NCBI RefSeq assembly: GCF_025639805.1
Contig: NZ_CP106735.1
Span: 932,001-996,000 of the forward strand
Direction of reading: 5' to 3'
Length of the DNA: 64,000 bases
Source of the DNA: Reichenbachiella carrageenanivorans
GTDB taxonomy: Bacteria > Bacteroidota > Bacteroidia > Cytophagales > Cyclobacteriaceae
Position 1 is the first letter of the stretch; each line of letters starts with the position of its first letter. This document shows, one piece after another, positions 53,361-61,486 of this stretch. The notes under the pieces were generated by a model. That model was not told the origin of the DNA. It made no database searches and was given only the letters and a program-made list of their open reading frames with translations. Both the position numbers and the translations under genes were made by a program.

Positions 53361-54353
53361 ATGCGCTTTAAGCTCTTATCTCTCTCCCTCCTATCTCTCT
53401 TTGCTTCACTCCCTTTCACCAGTTTTGCTCAATGCCAAGAAGGCCATGTGGCTGGTGAAAATCTAATCGACAATTCAGGATTTTGCGAGGGATATCACCA
53501 TTTTCGATCAGATTATAATTTCAATAGAGATGCCAACGGTGCCACGTTCATTAAACCTGGCTCTTTTGCCACAGTAACTAATCCGCAGTATGCCATGTCA
53601 CTCTATCCTAAATGCTTCGACCATACTTCGAATGGCGGTGTGATGCTGGTTTTCAATGGATCCGACTCTCCTAATGACAACGCTTGGGAGCAAGAGCTCG
53701 ACAACCTGAAGACCAATACAGATTATGTTTTTAGCTTTTGGGCCACTTCTTTGCTCAAATTTTCTCCAGCACAACTCGACGTTTTCATCAACGGAAAATC
53801 ACAAAAAAAGACTTTCACACTAGACTCTACCCTCTGTGAATGGAATCAATACTCGATGACTTGGAATTCGAAAAATAACACAAATGTACAATTGGCGATC
53901 AGGAACCTGAATTCAGAATGCTACGGGGCACATTTTGCCTTAGACGATGTCAGTTTTACTTCTTGTGAGCCCGACGACTTACTACATGAACTCAAGGAAG
54001 CTAAAGTAGGTCAGGTATTTAGACTCGACAATATTTATTTTGAAACAAATAAATATATCCTCAAAGAAGAATCTTTTGTAGAATTAGATTTGCTCGTAGA
54101 GTTCTTGTGGACAAAAAAGCAGGTAGAAATAGAAATAGCTGGACATACGGACAACGTAGGCTCTATGACCTACAACCAAATTCTATCTGAAAACAGAGCC
54201 AAAGCAGTAGCCGAGTACTTGAAAGAAAGAGGGATTTCGCCTTCAAGATTTACCTCAAATGGCTATGGAGAAGAACGGCCAGAATATGACAACAGCACCT
54301 CTGAAGGTCGACAAAAAAACCGACGGGTTGAATTTAAAATTACCAAAATTTAA
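53361..54353 (+). CDS. OmpA-family protein with N-terminal sugar-binding-like domain
   Basis: A 330-residue exported protein. After the signal peptide (ending TSFA-Q), residues 25-200 look like a galactose-binding/carbohydrate-binding beta-sandwich of the type common in Bacteroidota: ENLIDNSGFCEGYHHF, TNTDYVFSFWATSLL, GAHFALDDVSF. A short linker leads to the OmpA peptidoglycan-binding domain (about 213-330; FRLDNIYFETNKYILKEES, EIAGHTDNVGSMTYNQILSENRA, NRRVEFKI), whose Asp and Arg that hold diaminopimelate are present. There is no N-terminal barrel, so it is probably a cell-wall-anchored periplasmic or outer-membrane lipid-facing protein. The periplasmic binding protein gene follows after 33 bases. 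Confidence 0.88.
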   Translation: MRFKLLSLSLLSLFASLPFTSFAQCQEGHVAGENLIDNSGFCEGYHHFRSDYNFNRDANGATFIKPGSFATVTNPQYAMSLYPKCFDHTSNGGVMLVFNGSDSPNDNAWEQELDNLKTNTDYVFSFWATSLLKFSPAQLDVFINGKSQKKTFTLDSTLCEWNQYSMTWNSKNNTNVQLAIRNLNSECYGAHFALDDVSFTSCEPDDLLHELKEAKVGQVFRLDNIYFETNKYILKEESFVELDLLVEFLWTKKQVEIEIAGHTDNVGSMTYNQILSENRAKAVAEYLKERGISPSRFTSNGYGEERPEYDNSTSEGRQKNRRVEFKITKI

Positions 54354-54386
54354 TAATTACTAATAGCGAAAAACTATTAACAATCA

Positions 54387-55202
54387 ATGAATCGAATTAT
54401 GAAAAACACCTTAAAAATCCTATCCGCAATCTTGATCATTTGCGTATCTTTTTGCACAGCACACGCTCAGGGAACATTAAAGAAAATAGTAAACAAAGGA
54501 GAGCTAAGGGTAGGCCTTACTGCCGACCAACCGCCCTTCTCTATGAAGAACAAACAAGGTGAAATCATTGGCTACGAAGTAGACATGGCAACCCTATTGG
54601 CAAAGTCTATGGGTGTGAAGCTTAAATTGGTCGTACTCCCATTCAACAGCCTGATCGACGCCTTAGATGGTGGCAAAATTGACATGGTCATGTCTGGCAT
54701 GACGATCACTCCTGAGCGAAACCTAAAAGTGGCTTTTGTAGGCCCATACATGGTTTCTGGCAAGTCTATCCTAACCAAGTCATCTATCTTGGCTCGTGCC
54801 GAATCTACAGAAGAACTAAACGAAGGATCCAGAATCAGCGTAGCTGTGCTCGAAGGGTCTACTAGTCAAACGTTTGTGGAAACTTACATGGAAAATGTAG
54901 ACATGACCAAGGTGAAAAACTATGACGAAGGTATCAATCTAGTAAGAACTGAAATCGTGAATGCTTTAGTAGCCGATTACCCTTTCTGTGTGATCTCTGC
55001 TATGAAATATGGCAATGAAGGCATGGTAACTTTGGATCAGCCGTTGACAATCGAGCCTATCGGTGCGGCACTTCCTAAAAACGACCCCTTGTTTCTCAAT
55101 TTGGTACAAAACTACGTGAGCTCACTAGAACTTGCAGGTGTATTTGAGATGCTCTCTGCCAAATGGCTCGAAGACGGCACTTGGATGCTAGAGGTAGAAT
55201 AA
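54387..55202 (+). CDS. Orphan periplasmic amino-acid-type binding protein (SBP_bac_3)
   Basis: A 271-residue soluble periplasmic binding protein. The signal peptide ends TAHA-Q without a lipobox. The two-lobed SBP_bac_3 fold shows GELRVGLTADQPPFSM, GYEVDMATLLAKSMG, GGKIDMVMSGMTITPERNLKV (the Arg that binds an alpha-carboxylate) and the late VNALVADYPF with the Asp that binds an alpha-amino group. The ligand is therefore probably an amino acid or similar. No ABC permease or ATPase is nearby, so it may deliver or sense ligand for another protein. An ATG at 54399 is an alternative start. It ends in a strong terminator 24 bases later and the K+ channel gene comes next. Confidence 0.88.
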   Translation: MNRIMKNTLKILSAILIICVSFCTAHAQGTLKKIVNKGELRVGLTADQPPFSMKNKQGEIIGYEVDMATLLAKSMGVKLKLVVLPFNSLIDALDGGKIDMVMSGMTITPERNLKVAFVGPYMVSGKSILTKSSILARAESTEELNEGSRISVAVLEGSTSQTFVETYMENVDMTKVKNYDEGINLVRTEIVNALVADYPFCVISAMKYGNEGMVTLDQPLTIEPIGAALPKNDPLFLNLVQNYVSSLELAGVFEMLSAKWLEDGTWMLEVE

Positions 55203-55226
55203 ACGAAGAGATTTATATAAATTGAG

Positions 55227-55259
55227 GGCGGTTGTATCAGCAGATACAACCGCCTTTTT
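55227..55259 (+). terminator. Intrinsic terminator between the binding-protein and K+ channel genes
   Basis: A perfect 12-bp GC-containing stem pairs 55227-55238 with 55243-55254 around an AGCA loop, followed by five T. It separates the two genes transcriptionally unless read-through occurs; only 17 bases lie between it and the channel ATG, leaving little room for a promoter. Confidence 0.92.
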
Positions 55260-55276
55260 GTTAAGCACCTAACGGT

Positions 55277-56116
55277 ATGGATTCAGATTATTCTCAAATG
55301 AAAAGATGGCAACAAAAGATACATGAAGTCATCTTCGGCTATCACACCACAGCGGGTCGAGTATTCGACCTTTCTTTGCTAGTCGCTATAGTTGCTAGTG
55401 TTTTGGTGGTCATGTTAGAAAGTGTGAAAGACCTAGAACAGCACTATGGTGAAGAAATGCGAATAATAGAATGGGTGTTCACTTTTCTATTTTCCATAGA
55501 ATACATCGCTCGAATCGTCTCATCTCCGCGACCATTAAAATATATCACCAGCTTTATGGGTATTGTGGATTTGCTCTCTCTCATCCCGACCTACCTGAGT
55601 TTCTTTTTTGTGGGAACTCACTCTCTGTCTGTCATCCGATCTTTTAGGCTCATTAGAGTATTTAGGATATTGAAGCTGACCCATTTTATGGGTGGCGCAC
55701 AGCAACTGGCCACGGCACTTTGGGGTAGCCGTCACAAAATCATCGTCTTTATGGGTACGGTGAGTTGTATCGTAGTGATCGCTGGCACCATGATGTATCT
55801 CATAGAAGGTGGGCAAAATGGGTTTACTAGTATTCCTAAAAGTATCTACTGGGCGATTGTGACGATTACTACGGTAGGCTACGGCGACATCGCACCGCAG
55901 ACCATTTTCGGACAGACAGCCGCTTCTATTCTCATGATCTTGGGTTATGCGATTATAGCAGTGCCTACTGGGATAGTGACAAGCCAGATGATGGCCGATG
56001 CAAGAAGACTGGGTACCATTACCTGTTCGAACTGCGGAGAAGAAGACTTGCCTAACCGCTCAAGGTTTTGCCTAAACTGTGCCTCTCGGCTCAATAACCC
56101 TCCAGATCAGAAATAG
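55277..56116 (+). CDS. Voltage-gated-type K+ channel with C-terminal zinc ribbon
   Basis: A 279-residue inner-membrane channel of the Kv type. S1-S3 are at about 30-48, 62-80 and 92-112; S4 is RSFRLIRVFRILKL (121-134) with four regular Arg/Lys; the pore loop holds TTVGYGD (filter 199-204), the canonical K+ signature. After S6 a short tail carries a zinc ribbon with Cys250, Cys253, Cys265 and Cys268 (TCSNCGEEDLPNRSRFCLNC). Such a tail may bind Zn2+, report redox or join subunits. It lies after the orphan binding protein gene and a terminator, and its last ten bases overlap the porin gene on the other strand. Confidence 0.92.
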   Translation: MDSDYSQMKRWQQKIHEVIFGYHTTAGRVFDLSLLVAIVASVLVVMLESVKDLEQHYGEEMRIIEWVFTFLFSIEYIARIVSSPRPLKYITSFMGIVDLLSLIPTYLSFFFVGTHSLSVIRSFRLIRVFRILKLTHFMGGAQQLATALWGSRHKIIVFMGTVSCIVVIAGTMMYLIEGGQNGFTSIPKSIYWAIVTITTVGYGDIAPQTIFGQTAASILMILGYAIIAVPTGIVTSQMMADARRLGTITCSNCGEEDLPNRSRFCLNCASRLNNPPDQK

Positions 56117-57201
56117 TATCCAAAATTAATATTGAATCGGGCATGCCAGCTGGCCTCTGGATCTCCAGCACCAAAAGCATCTGTCCACAGAGGGCCAAGC
56201 CATGAATGGTTTTTGCCTAGTGCCCAATCTACATAAGTGTACATTTTGCCCATATTCACTCCAACTCCCAATACATTAATCAGAGAATTGGTTTGACCAG
56301 ATATCTGCTTGCCAATGATCCCAAAATCATTGTAAAAGTCCAATGACTTGAGAGGACCTGCATCTATAGGCCAGCTATAGAGTAAGCCCGCGGTGAGCAC
56401 TAGCGCTTCGGTAGTGACAGCATATTCTGCACCATAAGCCGACATGTACACAATCTCTTTTTCACTCCCTTTCGGATCTATCTTAAAATAAGTGCCTTGC
56501 AACTTATAGTCGAATGGCCCCATCTGCCCATGGGCATGCACGGCATAAGCCGACTGTTTACCTAAGTCTCCCGTGGCCGTTTCTTCTAGTTGACCTATTT
56601 GTGTCGAAAGGCCTATTTCTAATTTTTTAAAATCATAAGTAGCTTTCAGGTTGAGCTGATTCACTTCGCTGTGTGTACCCGTGATGTCGTAGGAGTATCT
56701 TGAAAAATTATCAGCGGGCATCTCACTGTTTTTGAAGAAAGCCGCCTTTAGCCCCAGCTTATTTTTCTTGTAGATGTATTGCACACCTAGGTCATAGTCG
56801 TCTTCCAGCCCCACATAATAGTTGATATTAAAAAACCAATTGTTGGATGCGTAAGTCTGTATGCCAAAAGGAACCTGATCTATGCCTATGTGTATTTCGC
56901 TATGTTCAAACTTATAGCCCATATAGGCATGGTGAATCAAAATACCACCAAAATCAGGGCGGTAAAATCTAATCTGTGCTGAGGTGATTACGTTGTTGTA
57001 ATTGGCATCTATGTCGAACCGAATCATATCATAAGCGATTTCACCTCCTGTTTTATTTTGAGATTCGTCCCAAGACTTGTAGAGGTAGTTCATCCGCACG
57101 GCACCTCCTATGGCCAAGTCATACTGATCTTCCGTTTCCTGACTGCGACTACTCTGAACTCCAGCAAAAAGAGCCAGAAAAAGGAAAAACAACTGTTTCA
57201 T
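56107..57201 (-). CDS. Outer-membrane porin-like barrel, last gene of the Cache-channel operon
   Basis: A 364-residue exported outer-membrane protein. The signal peptide (MKQLFFLFLALFAGVQSSRS) precedes about 16 predicted amphipathic strands (AVRMNYLYKSW, IRFDIDANYNN, SEIHIGIDQVPFGIQTYASN, LNLKATYDFKKLEIGLSTQIG) and a closing strand NINFGYYF with the aromatic terminus needed for Bam recognition. The strand pattern resembles phosphate- or carboxylate-selective porins (OprO/P-like). The gene starts two bases after the first channel-like gene, so it belongs to the same transcript. I infer that it supplies ions or ligand to the periplasm for these channels. It ends overlapping the K+ channel gene. 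Confidence 0.78.
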   Translation of the reverse strand: MKQLFFLFLALFAGVQSSRSQETEDQYDLAIGGAVRMNYLYKSWDESQNKTGGEIAYDMIRFDIDANYNNVITSAQIRFYRPDFGGILIHHAYMGYKFEHSEIHIGIDQVPFGIQTYASNNWFFNINYYVGLEDDYDLGVQYIYKKNKLGLKAAFFKNSEMPADNFSRYSYDITGTHSEVNQLNLKATYDFKKLEIGLSTQIGQLEETATGDLGKQSAYAVHAHGQMGPFDYKLQGTYFKIDPKGSEKEIVYMSAYGAEYAVTTEALVLTAGLLYSWPIDAGPLKSLDFYNDFGIIGKQISGQTNSLINVLGVGVNMGKMYTYVDWALGKNHSWLGPLWTDAFGAGDPEASWHARFNINFGYYF

Positions 57202-57203
57202 AC

Positions 57204-59309
57204 TTAGGTGTAGAATACAAATAACGTGATGAGCATCCAGGTAAATAACAATACTGGCCAGTAGGAAATTTTAACCAGTAGGTTGTCTTGATAATGCAAA
57301 AACTTCGATTCTTTCCCTTTGGTAAAAGCCACCACGTTGATCGCCAACAATGCCATGATCACATACATGGTCAGATAAAACGTCTCTATATAGGTAAGGG
57401 AAGGCGTATTGAGTCTTCTCCTCAAATCGATATGCGCTACTAGGAGCACAAAGAAGAAACCCGCACAGCTCTGCACGGCTCCCATCATACTCACACCTGA
57501 TTTATCATCTTTGTCTTTGGTATTGCTATAGAATATCAAAAAGATCATAGAGGCAACCACCATAATAGGAATGATATTCATCACGAGTACATTCAACAAT
57601 CTACGTTTGAGGTTGATCGAATATTTCATGATGGGAAATTGGTTGAGTCCACTGAATTTTTGATGGCCAAACCGATCGTGAAAATTGACTAGATCAAACG
57701 AAAACTGTGTGGAGAGTAGCTTGGAGTCATTGAGATAAATATCTTTATTAATACCAGGAGAGCTGTAAGGCAAAATGTCCGAATACCCATCTACATCTGG
57801 CACCAGCAAAATCCCTGAATCCACATCTGGGTACATCATTTCTATCTTCACGTCCCGTACATCAAAAGGGTAGTTGGAGTAGTTGAAGGGCATCTTGAGC
57901 ATGACTTTGACACTCCACGTATGTGTTATAAAATTCTTCTCTTCTTTTTCTGATATTTTAGTAACCAACGTTCGGCCTGCCAAGGCTTCTTGAGGAAATC
58001 TAAGCCCTGCTTCATAAAATTTAGCCAAATGTTTAGGCCACTTCTGCCAGACTTCGCCACGAATGATCACGTTGTAAGAATCTCTGAATTCGAACTCTTC
58101 TACAAAAATACCTGTGGCCACGGGTATGAATTTTTGCAACCCGAGTTTCATCACTTTTTGATTTTCATTGTTTATAAATGAAGCCAAGCTGGTACGGCTA
58201 TCTACAAACACTTCTTTATCTCCTCCTTCGGAGTAATTATAGTTTAGATTGAGATACCACATCACCATAATATTGCCTACGATCACAATAGACAGATATA
58301 CTGAGACAGACCATAATTTTTGCCTAGTATTTGTATTTACTTTGATCAAAAGGAGAAGGAGAAGAAATATCAGCGCTGAGACACCCAAACATATCTTCAC
58401 CAGTTTTCTATGTAGCTGGTTGGCATTGCCTAGGAGATCCGACGAATTGAATACGATTAAAACCTTCCATTTTACCTTTGGTATTTCAGTGTAAAAAGCA
58501 TGTGACTTTTTCCCCGTATATCTGGTAAAATCCAGATTGCCGCTTTCAGTCAGCAGAATGACATCTACCAAATCTTGCAAGCCCAACTCTTCAGCAATAG
58601 ACTGGATAGAAACATCCAAAACGTATTCTGAAATAGGGTGCGCCACCAGCTTCCCACTTTCAGCAAAGATCATAGCTGTACCCGTCTGACCAACAGCCAA
58701 CGAATCCATTTTAGATCCAAATTTTTTAAGATCGAGGGTAAGTGAAATAATACCTGATGGCTCCGAAGATCCATTGAGATGAAAAGGCAATCCATAATCA
58801 GCCACAAGTAGTTTTGCCCCTATTGCAAAGTATGGTTCTGTCCAATATGGCCCATTTTTCTGCATTGGTCCCAAATACCATTCATTGGTTTGGATAGAAT
58901 CTGCAGTATAGTCATACTTTTCTTCTAGATAGATGGTTCGCCCTTGGCGTTTATCATAAAATGGAGCAAAAAGCGGTGTGTTTTCATCCATCGCAAATGG
59001 CTCATAAGCTATCGTAACACCTTGTAGGTAAAACAAATCCCTACTTGACTTGTGCACCAAACTAATCACTTCTTCCTTAGATAAGGACTGAGATTCCAAC
59101 TGATCTCTCAGCTTTTCACCTTCAGCCATGATGTCCTCCAAAATTGTAATAATATGTCCTTCTACCTTCTCCAGCGACTCTTGCCCTATGCGTATGCTTT
59201 CATCCTCTCTATGCTGCATATAGCTCATATAATCATATACGAAGTAAACACTAAGCACAGCAAAAGCTATGGTAAAAAGGAGGTACGTCTTATTACGGAT
59301 GTAAATCAT
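57204..59309 (-). CDS. Cache-domain pentameric ligand-gated ion channel homolog (paralog 1)
   Basis: A 701-residue inner-membrane protein combining two receptor types. Helix 1 (about 7-25) leads to a periplasmic double-Cache domain (30-300; AYEPFAMDENTPLFAPFYD, NEWYLGPM, YWTEPYFAIGAKLLVADYG, LDL at 192-194; second lobe GQTGTAMIFAESGKLVAHP). Helices 2 and 3 (302-323, 333-353) return to a second periplasmic domain (356-568) with GEVWQKWP and NYPFDVRDVKIEMMYP, matching the Pro-loop (F/Y-P-F-D) region of ligand-gated channels. Four helices follow: M1 (571-594, with Pro581), M2 (604-627), M3 (639-662), M4 (680-700), with the chain ending outside. Order and topology are those of pentameric channels. 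Tandem paralog 15 bases upstream. Confidence 0.82.
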   Translation of the reverse strand: MIYIRNKTYLLFTIAFAVLSVYFVYDYMSYMQHREDESIRIGQESLEKVEGHIITILEDIMAEGEKLRDQLESQSLSKEEVISLVHKSSRDLFYLQGVTIAYEPFAMDENTPLFAPFYDKRQGRTIYLEEKYDYTADSIQTNEWYLGPMQKNGPYWTEPYFAIGAKLLVADYGLPFHLNGSSEPSGIISLTLDLKKFGSKMDSLAVGQTGTAMIFAESGKLVAHPISEYVLDVSIQSIAEELGLQDLVDVILLTESGNLDFTRYTGKKSHAFYTEIPKVKWKVLIVFNSSDLLGNANQLHRKLVKICLGVSALIFLLLLLLIKVNTNTRQKLWSVSVYLSIVIVGNIMVMWYLNLNYNYSEGGDKEVFVDSRTSLASFINNENQKVMKLGLQKFIPVATGIFVEEFEFRDSYNVIIRGEVWQKWPKHLAKFYEAGLRFPQEALAGRTLVTKISEKEEKNFITHTWSVKVMLKMPFNYSNYPFDVRDVKIEMMYPDVDSGILLVPDVDGYSDILPYSSPGINKDIYLNDSKLLSTQFSFDLVNFHDRFGHQKFSGLNQFPIMKYSINLKRRLLNVLVMNIIPIMVVASMIFLIFYSNTKDKDDKSGVSMMGAVQSCAGFFFVLLVAHIDLRRRLNTPSLTYIETFYLTMYVIMALLAINVVAFTKGKESKFLHYQDNLLVKISYWPVLLFTWMLITLFVFYT

Positions 59310-59324
59310 AGACTAATGGTACAA

Positions 59325-61463
59325 TCAATTATAAAACCTAGACAAGGTAATGATCAACCAAGACCCTAACAAAAATGGCCAATAGGCCAACTTCACTAGC
59401 AAGTTGTCCTCGTAGTGTAGGAAACTAGAATCTTTGGTTTTGGTAAAAGCCACCACATTGATCGCCAACAACCCTATCATCACATACATCGTGAAATAAA
59501 ATGTCTCTAGATAAGTAATATCTGGAGAAGCGATTCGCTTTCGCAAATCGATATGCGCCATGAGCAACACAAAGAAAAACCCTGCACAACTCTGCACCAC
59601 ACCCATCATACTCACCCCTGTATTAGAGTCTTTTCTTTTTGAATTGCTATAGAAAATCAAAAAGATCATCGAGGCCACAACTAGTATCGGAATAATATTG
59701 GACACAAAAGCATTGAGAAATCGGCGCTTGAGGTTGACATTGAATTCCATAATAGGGTATTCATTGTCTCCATTATAAGCTGTATTTCCAAATTCGGTAT
59801 GAAAATCAATTCGCTCAAACGAAAAATAACTCGACTTCATAGTTGCTTGAGGAAAGTAAATATTCTTTTTAATCCCAGGAAAAGCCGAAGGATTCAGCAC
59901 TTTGTATCCCTCCATGTCAGGCACCAGCAAGATGTTTGATTGCAAATCTGGATAGGCAATCTCTATACTTACATCACGAGAATCAAACGGGAATTTTAAG
60001 TACCTAAGCGGTAGCCTAAGTGTCGTTTTAAAATCCCACAAGTATAAATTTTCATACGTCTCTTCATTTCGCTTAATAGACACCAATTCTTTCGACGTAC
60101 CCAATGTAGGTGACTGCTGTACAAACTGAAACCCAGGTTTAAACTCTTCATCCAATCCTATCGGCCATTTTTGCCATATCTTACCTCGTACACTTACATT
60201 GTAGGAATCTTTAAACTCCATCTCTTCTACATAAATCCCTGTATTGATCGTCATGTATGGGTCGTAGCCCAATCTAATCAATCGCTCATTTTCTGTGAAA
60301 ACGTATCTGTACATCTCTGTACTATTCAATATTTTTACCGAATCGGATGGGTCTTCTGAGTAGCCATGATTGACATTGAGATTCCAAATAACAATAATAT
60401 TGACTACAACGAGTATAGAGAAGACAGTAGAAATAATCCATAGTTTGGTATTGGTATCTTCATTGATTCTAATCAATACCAACAACCAAATAATGACCAA
60501 AAACGAGGAAGCCAAGGACAGATTCACAACCTTATTGCCCAAAACCCTAGATCCTCCACGCAAGTCGTCGGTTGCAAAAACCACTACCGACTTCCAGCCA
60601 GTAGACGGAATGGTATTGAAGAAAAGATACGAGTCCACATTGGTATATACACTATTGTATTCTAAATGACCCTTCTCCTTGCTCATCACTTCTTCGGCCA
60701 TAGGTTCTATACCATAAGCTCGACCAATATCCATTAGGGTTACGTTCAAAATATACTTTGATGTAGGATGTGCTAGCATCACTCCCTTGGATGAAGTAAG
60801 AAACGCATACGCGGTACTGCCTAGAGAAAGCTGGCCTAGCACAGCAGACAACCGCTCCAAAGCGATAGTCAGCGTAACTGTCCCTATCAATGTTTTCTCT
60901 CCATCAATCTCCTTAAACAACGGGCTACCATAGTCTGAAACTATAAGCTGAGCTCCTTGTGCAAAATAGGGTTCAGACCACTTAGCAGTTTTATTTTGAG
61001 CCACTTCGGAGTACCACTTTGCCGTAGTGAGTGTCGTGTCCGTATAATCATAAACATCTGCTATGTCTATAAAACTCCCTAAACGCTTATCGTAATAAGG
61101 AGCAAACAAAGGAATCCTCTCATCGAAGGCAAACGGCTCATAGGCTACAGTAACGCCTAAAATAAAATCGAAGGCCTTGCTCTCTGATTCTATCAGTCCT
61201 AGCAATTCCTCTGGAGAATAATTAGTTGAACCCACTTTTTCGGAAATGAGTGCAGTAGCAATGACCACATCGTTGAGCATAGAATCGAGCTGATGTGTAA
61301 TCGAATTATTCGCTTCCTTTCCTATGCGAATACTTTCTTGTTCGATGTCATTATTGTAGGAATAAAAGTCAAATAAAAGTGCCGACACTAAGATCAGCGA
61401 CATCACAGCGATGTACTGATAAGTTCTTCGACGGAGTACTACTCGAGTATGAAATGCAGCCAT
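59325..61463 (-). CDS. Cache-domain pentameric ligand-gated ion channel homolog (paralog 2)
   Basis: A 712-residue paralog of the next gene with the same architecture: helix 1 (about 15-33), double-Cache domain (38-305; AYEPFAFDERIPLFAPYYD, KWYSEVAQ, KWSEPYFAQGAQLIVSDYG), helices 2-3 (311-332, 341-360), receptor sandwich (362-580) with GKIWQKWP and KFPFDSRDVSIEIAYP, then M1 (583-605, Pro592), M2 (616-638), M3 (650-673), M4 (691-711). The FPFDSRDV segment closely resembles the YPFDSQT of the GLIC channel. M1-M3 are nearly identical between the two paralogs while the Cache parts have drifted, suggesting a shared pore and different ligands, possibly in mixed pentamers. It starts 23 bases after an outer-membrane barrel gene. 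Confidence 0.82.
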   Translation of the reverse strand: MAAFHTRVVLRRRTYQYIAVMSLILVSALLFDFYSYNNDIEQESIRIGKEANNSITHQLDSMLNDVVIATALISEKVGSTNYSPEELLGLIESESKAFDFILGVTVAYEPFAFDERIPLFAPYYDKRLGSFIDIADVYDYTDTTLTTAKWYSEVAQNKTAKWSEPYFAQGAQLIVSDYGSPLFKEIDGEKTLIGTVTLTIALERLSAVLGQLSLGSTAYAFLTSSKGVMLAHPTSKYILNVTLMDIGRAYGIEPMAEEVMSKEKGHLEYNSVYTNVDSYLFFNTIPSTGWKSVVVFATDDLRGGSRVLGNKVVNLSLASSFLVIIWLLVLIRINEDTNTKLWIISTVFSILVVVNIIVIWNLNVNHGYSEDPSDSVKILNSTEMYRYVFTENERLIRLGYDPYMTINTGIYVEEMEFKDSYNVSVRGKIWQKWPIGLDEEFKPGFQFVQQSPTLGTSKELVSIKRNEETYENLYLWDFKTTLRLPLRYLKFPFDSRDVSIEIAYPDLQSNILLVPDMEGYKVLNPSAFPGIKKNIYFPQATMKSSYFSFERIDFHTEFGNTAYNGDNEYPIMEFNVNLKRRFLNAFVSNIIPILVVASMIFLIFYSNSKRKDSNTGVSMMGVVQSCAGFFFVLLMAHIDLRKRIASPDITYLETFYFTMYVMIGLLAINVVAFTKTKDSSFLHYEDNLLVKLAYWPFLLGSWLIITLSRFYN

Positions 61464-61486
61464 GGTTGAAGTTTATAATATAAAAA

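Noticed and set aside
54387-55202. Binding protein as part of an ABC importer
   Set aside because: No permease or ATPase gene is in the surrounding 10 kb; the adjacent gene is a K+ channel behind a terminator.
57204-61463. Initial reading of the two proteins as ordinary Cache chemoreceptors or adenylate cyclases
   Set aside because: No HAMP, methyl-accepting, kinase, GGDEF or cyclase motif follows the Cache part; instead there is a second periplasmic domain and four helices in ligand-gated channel order.
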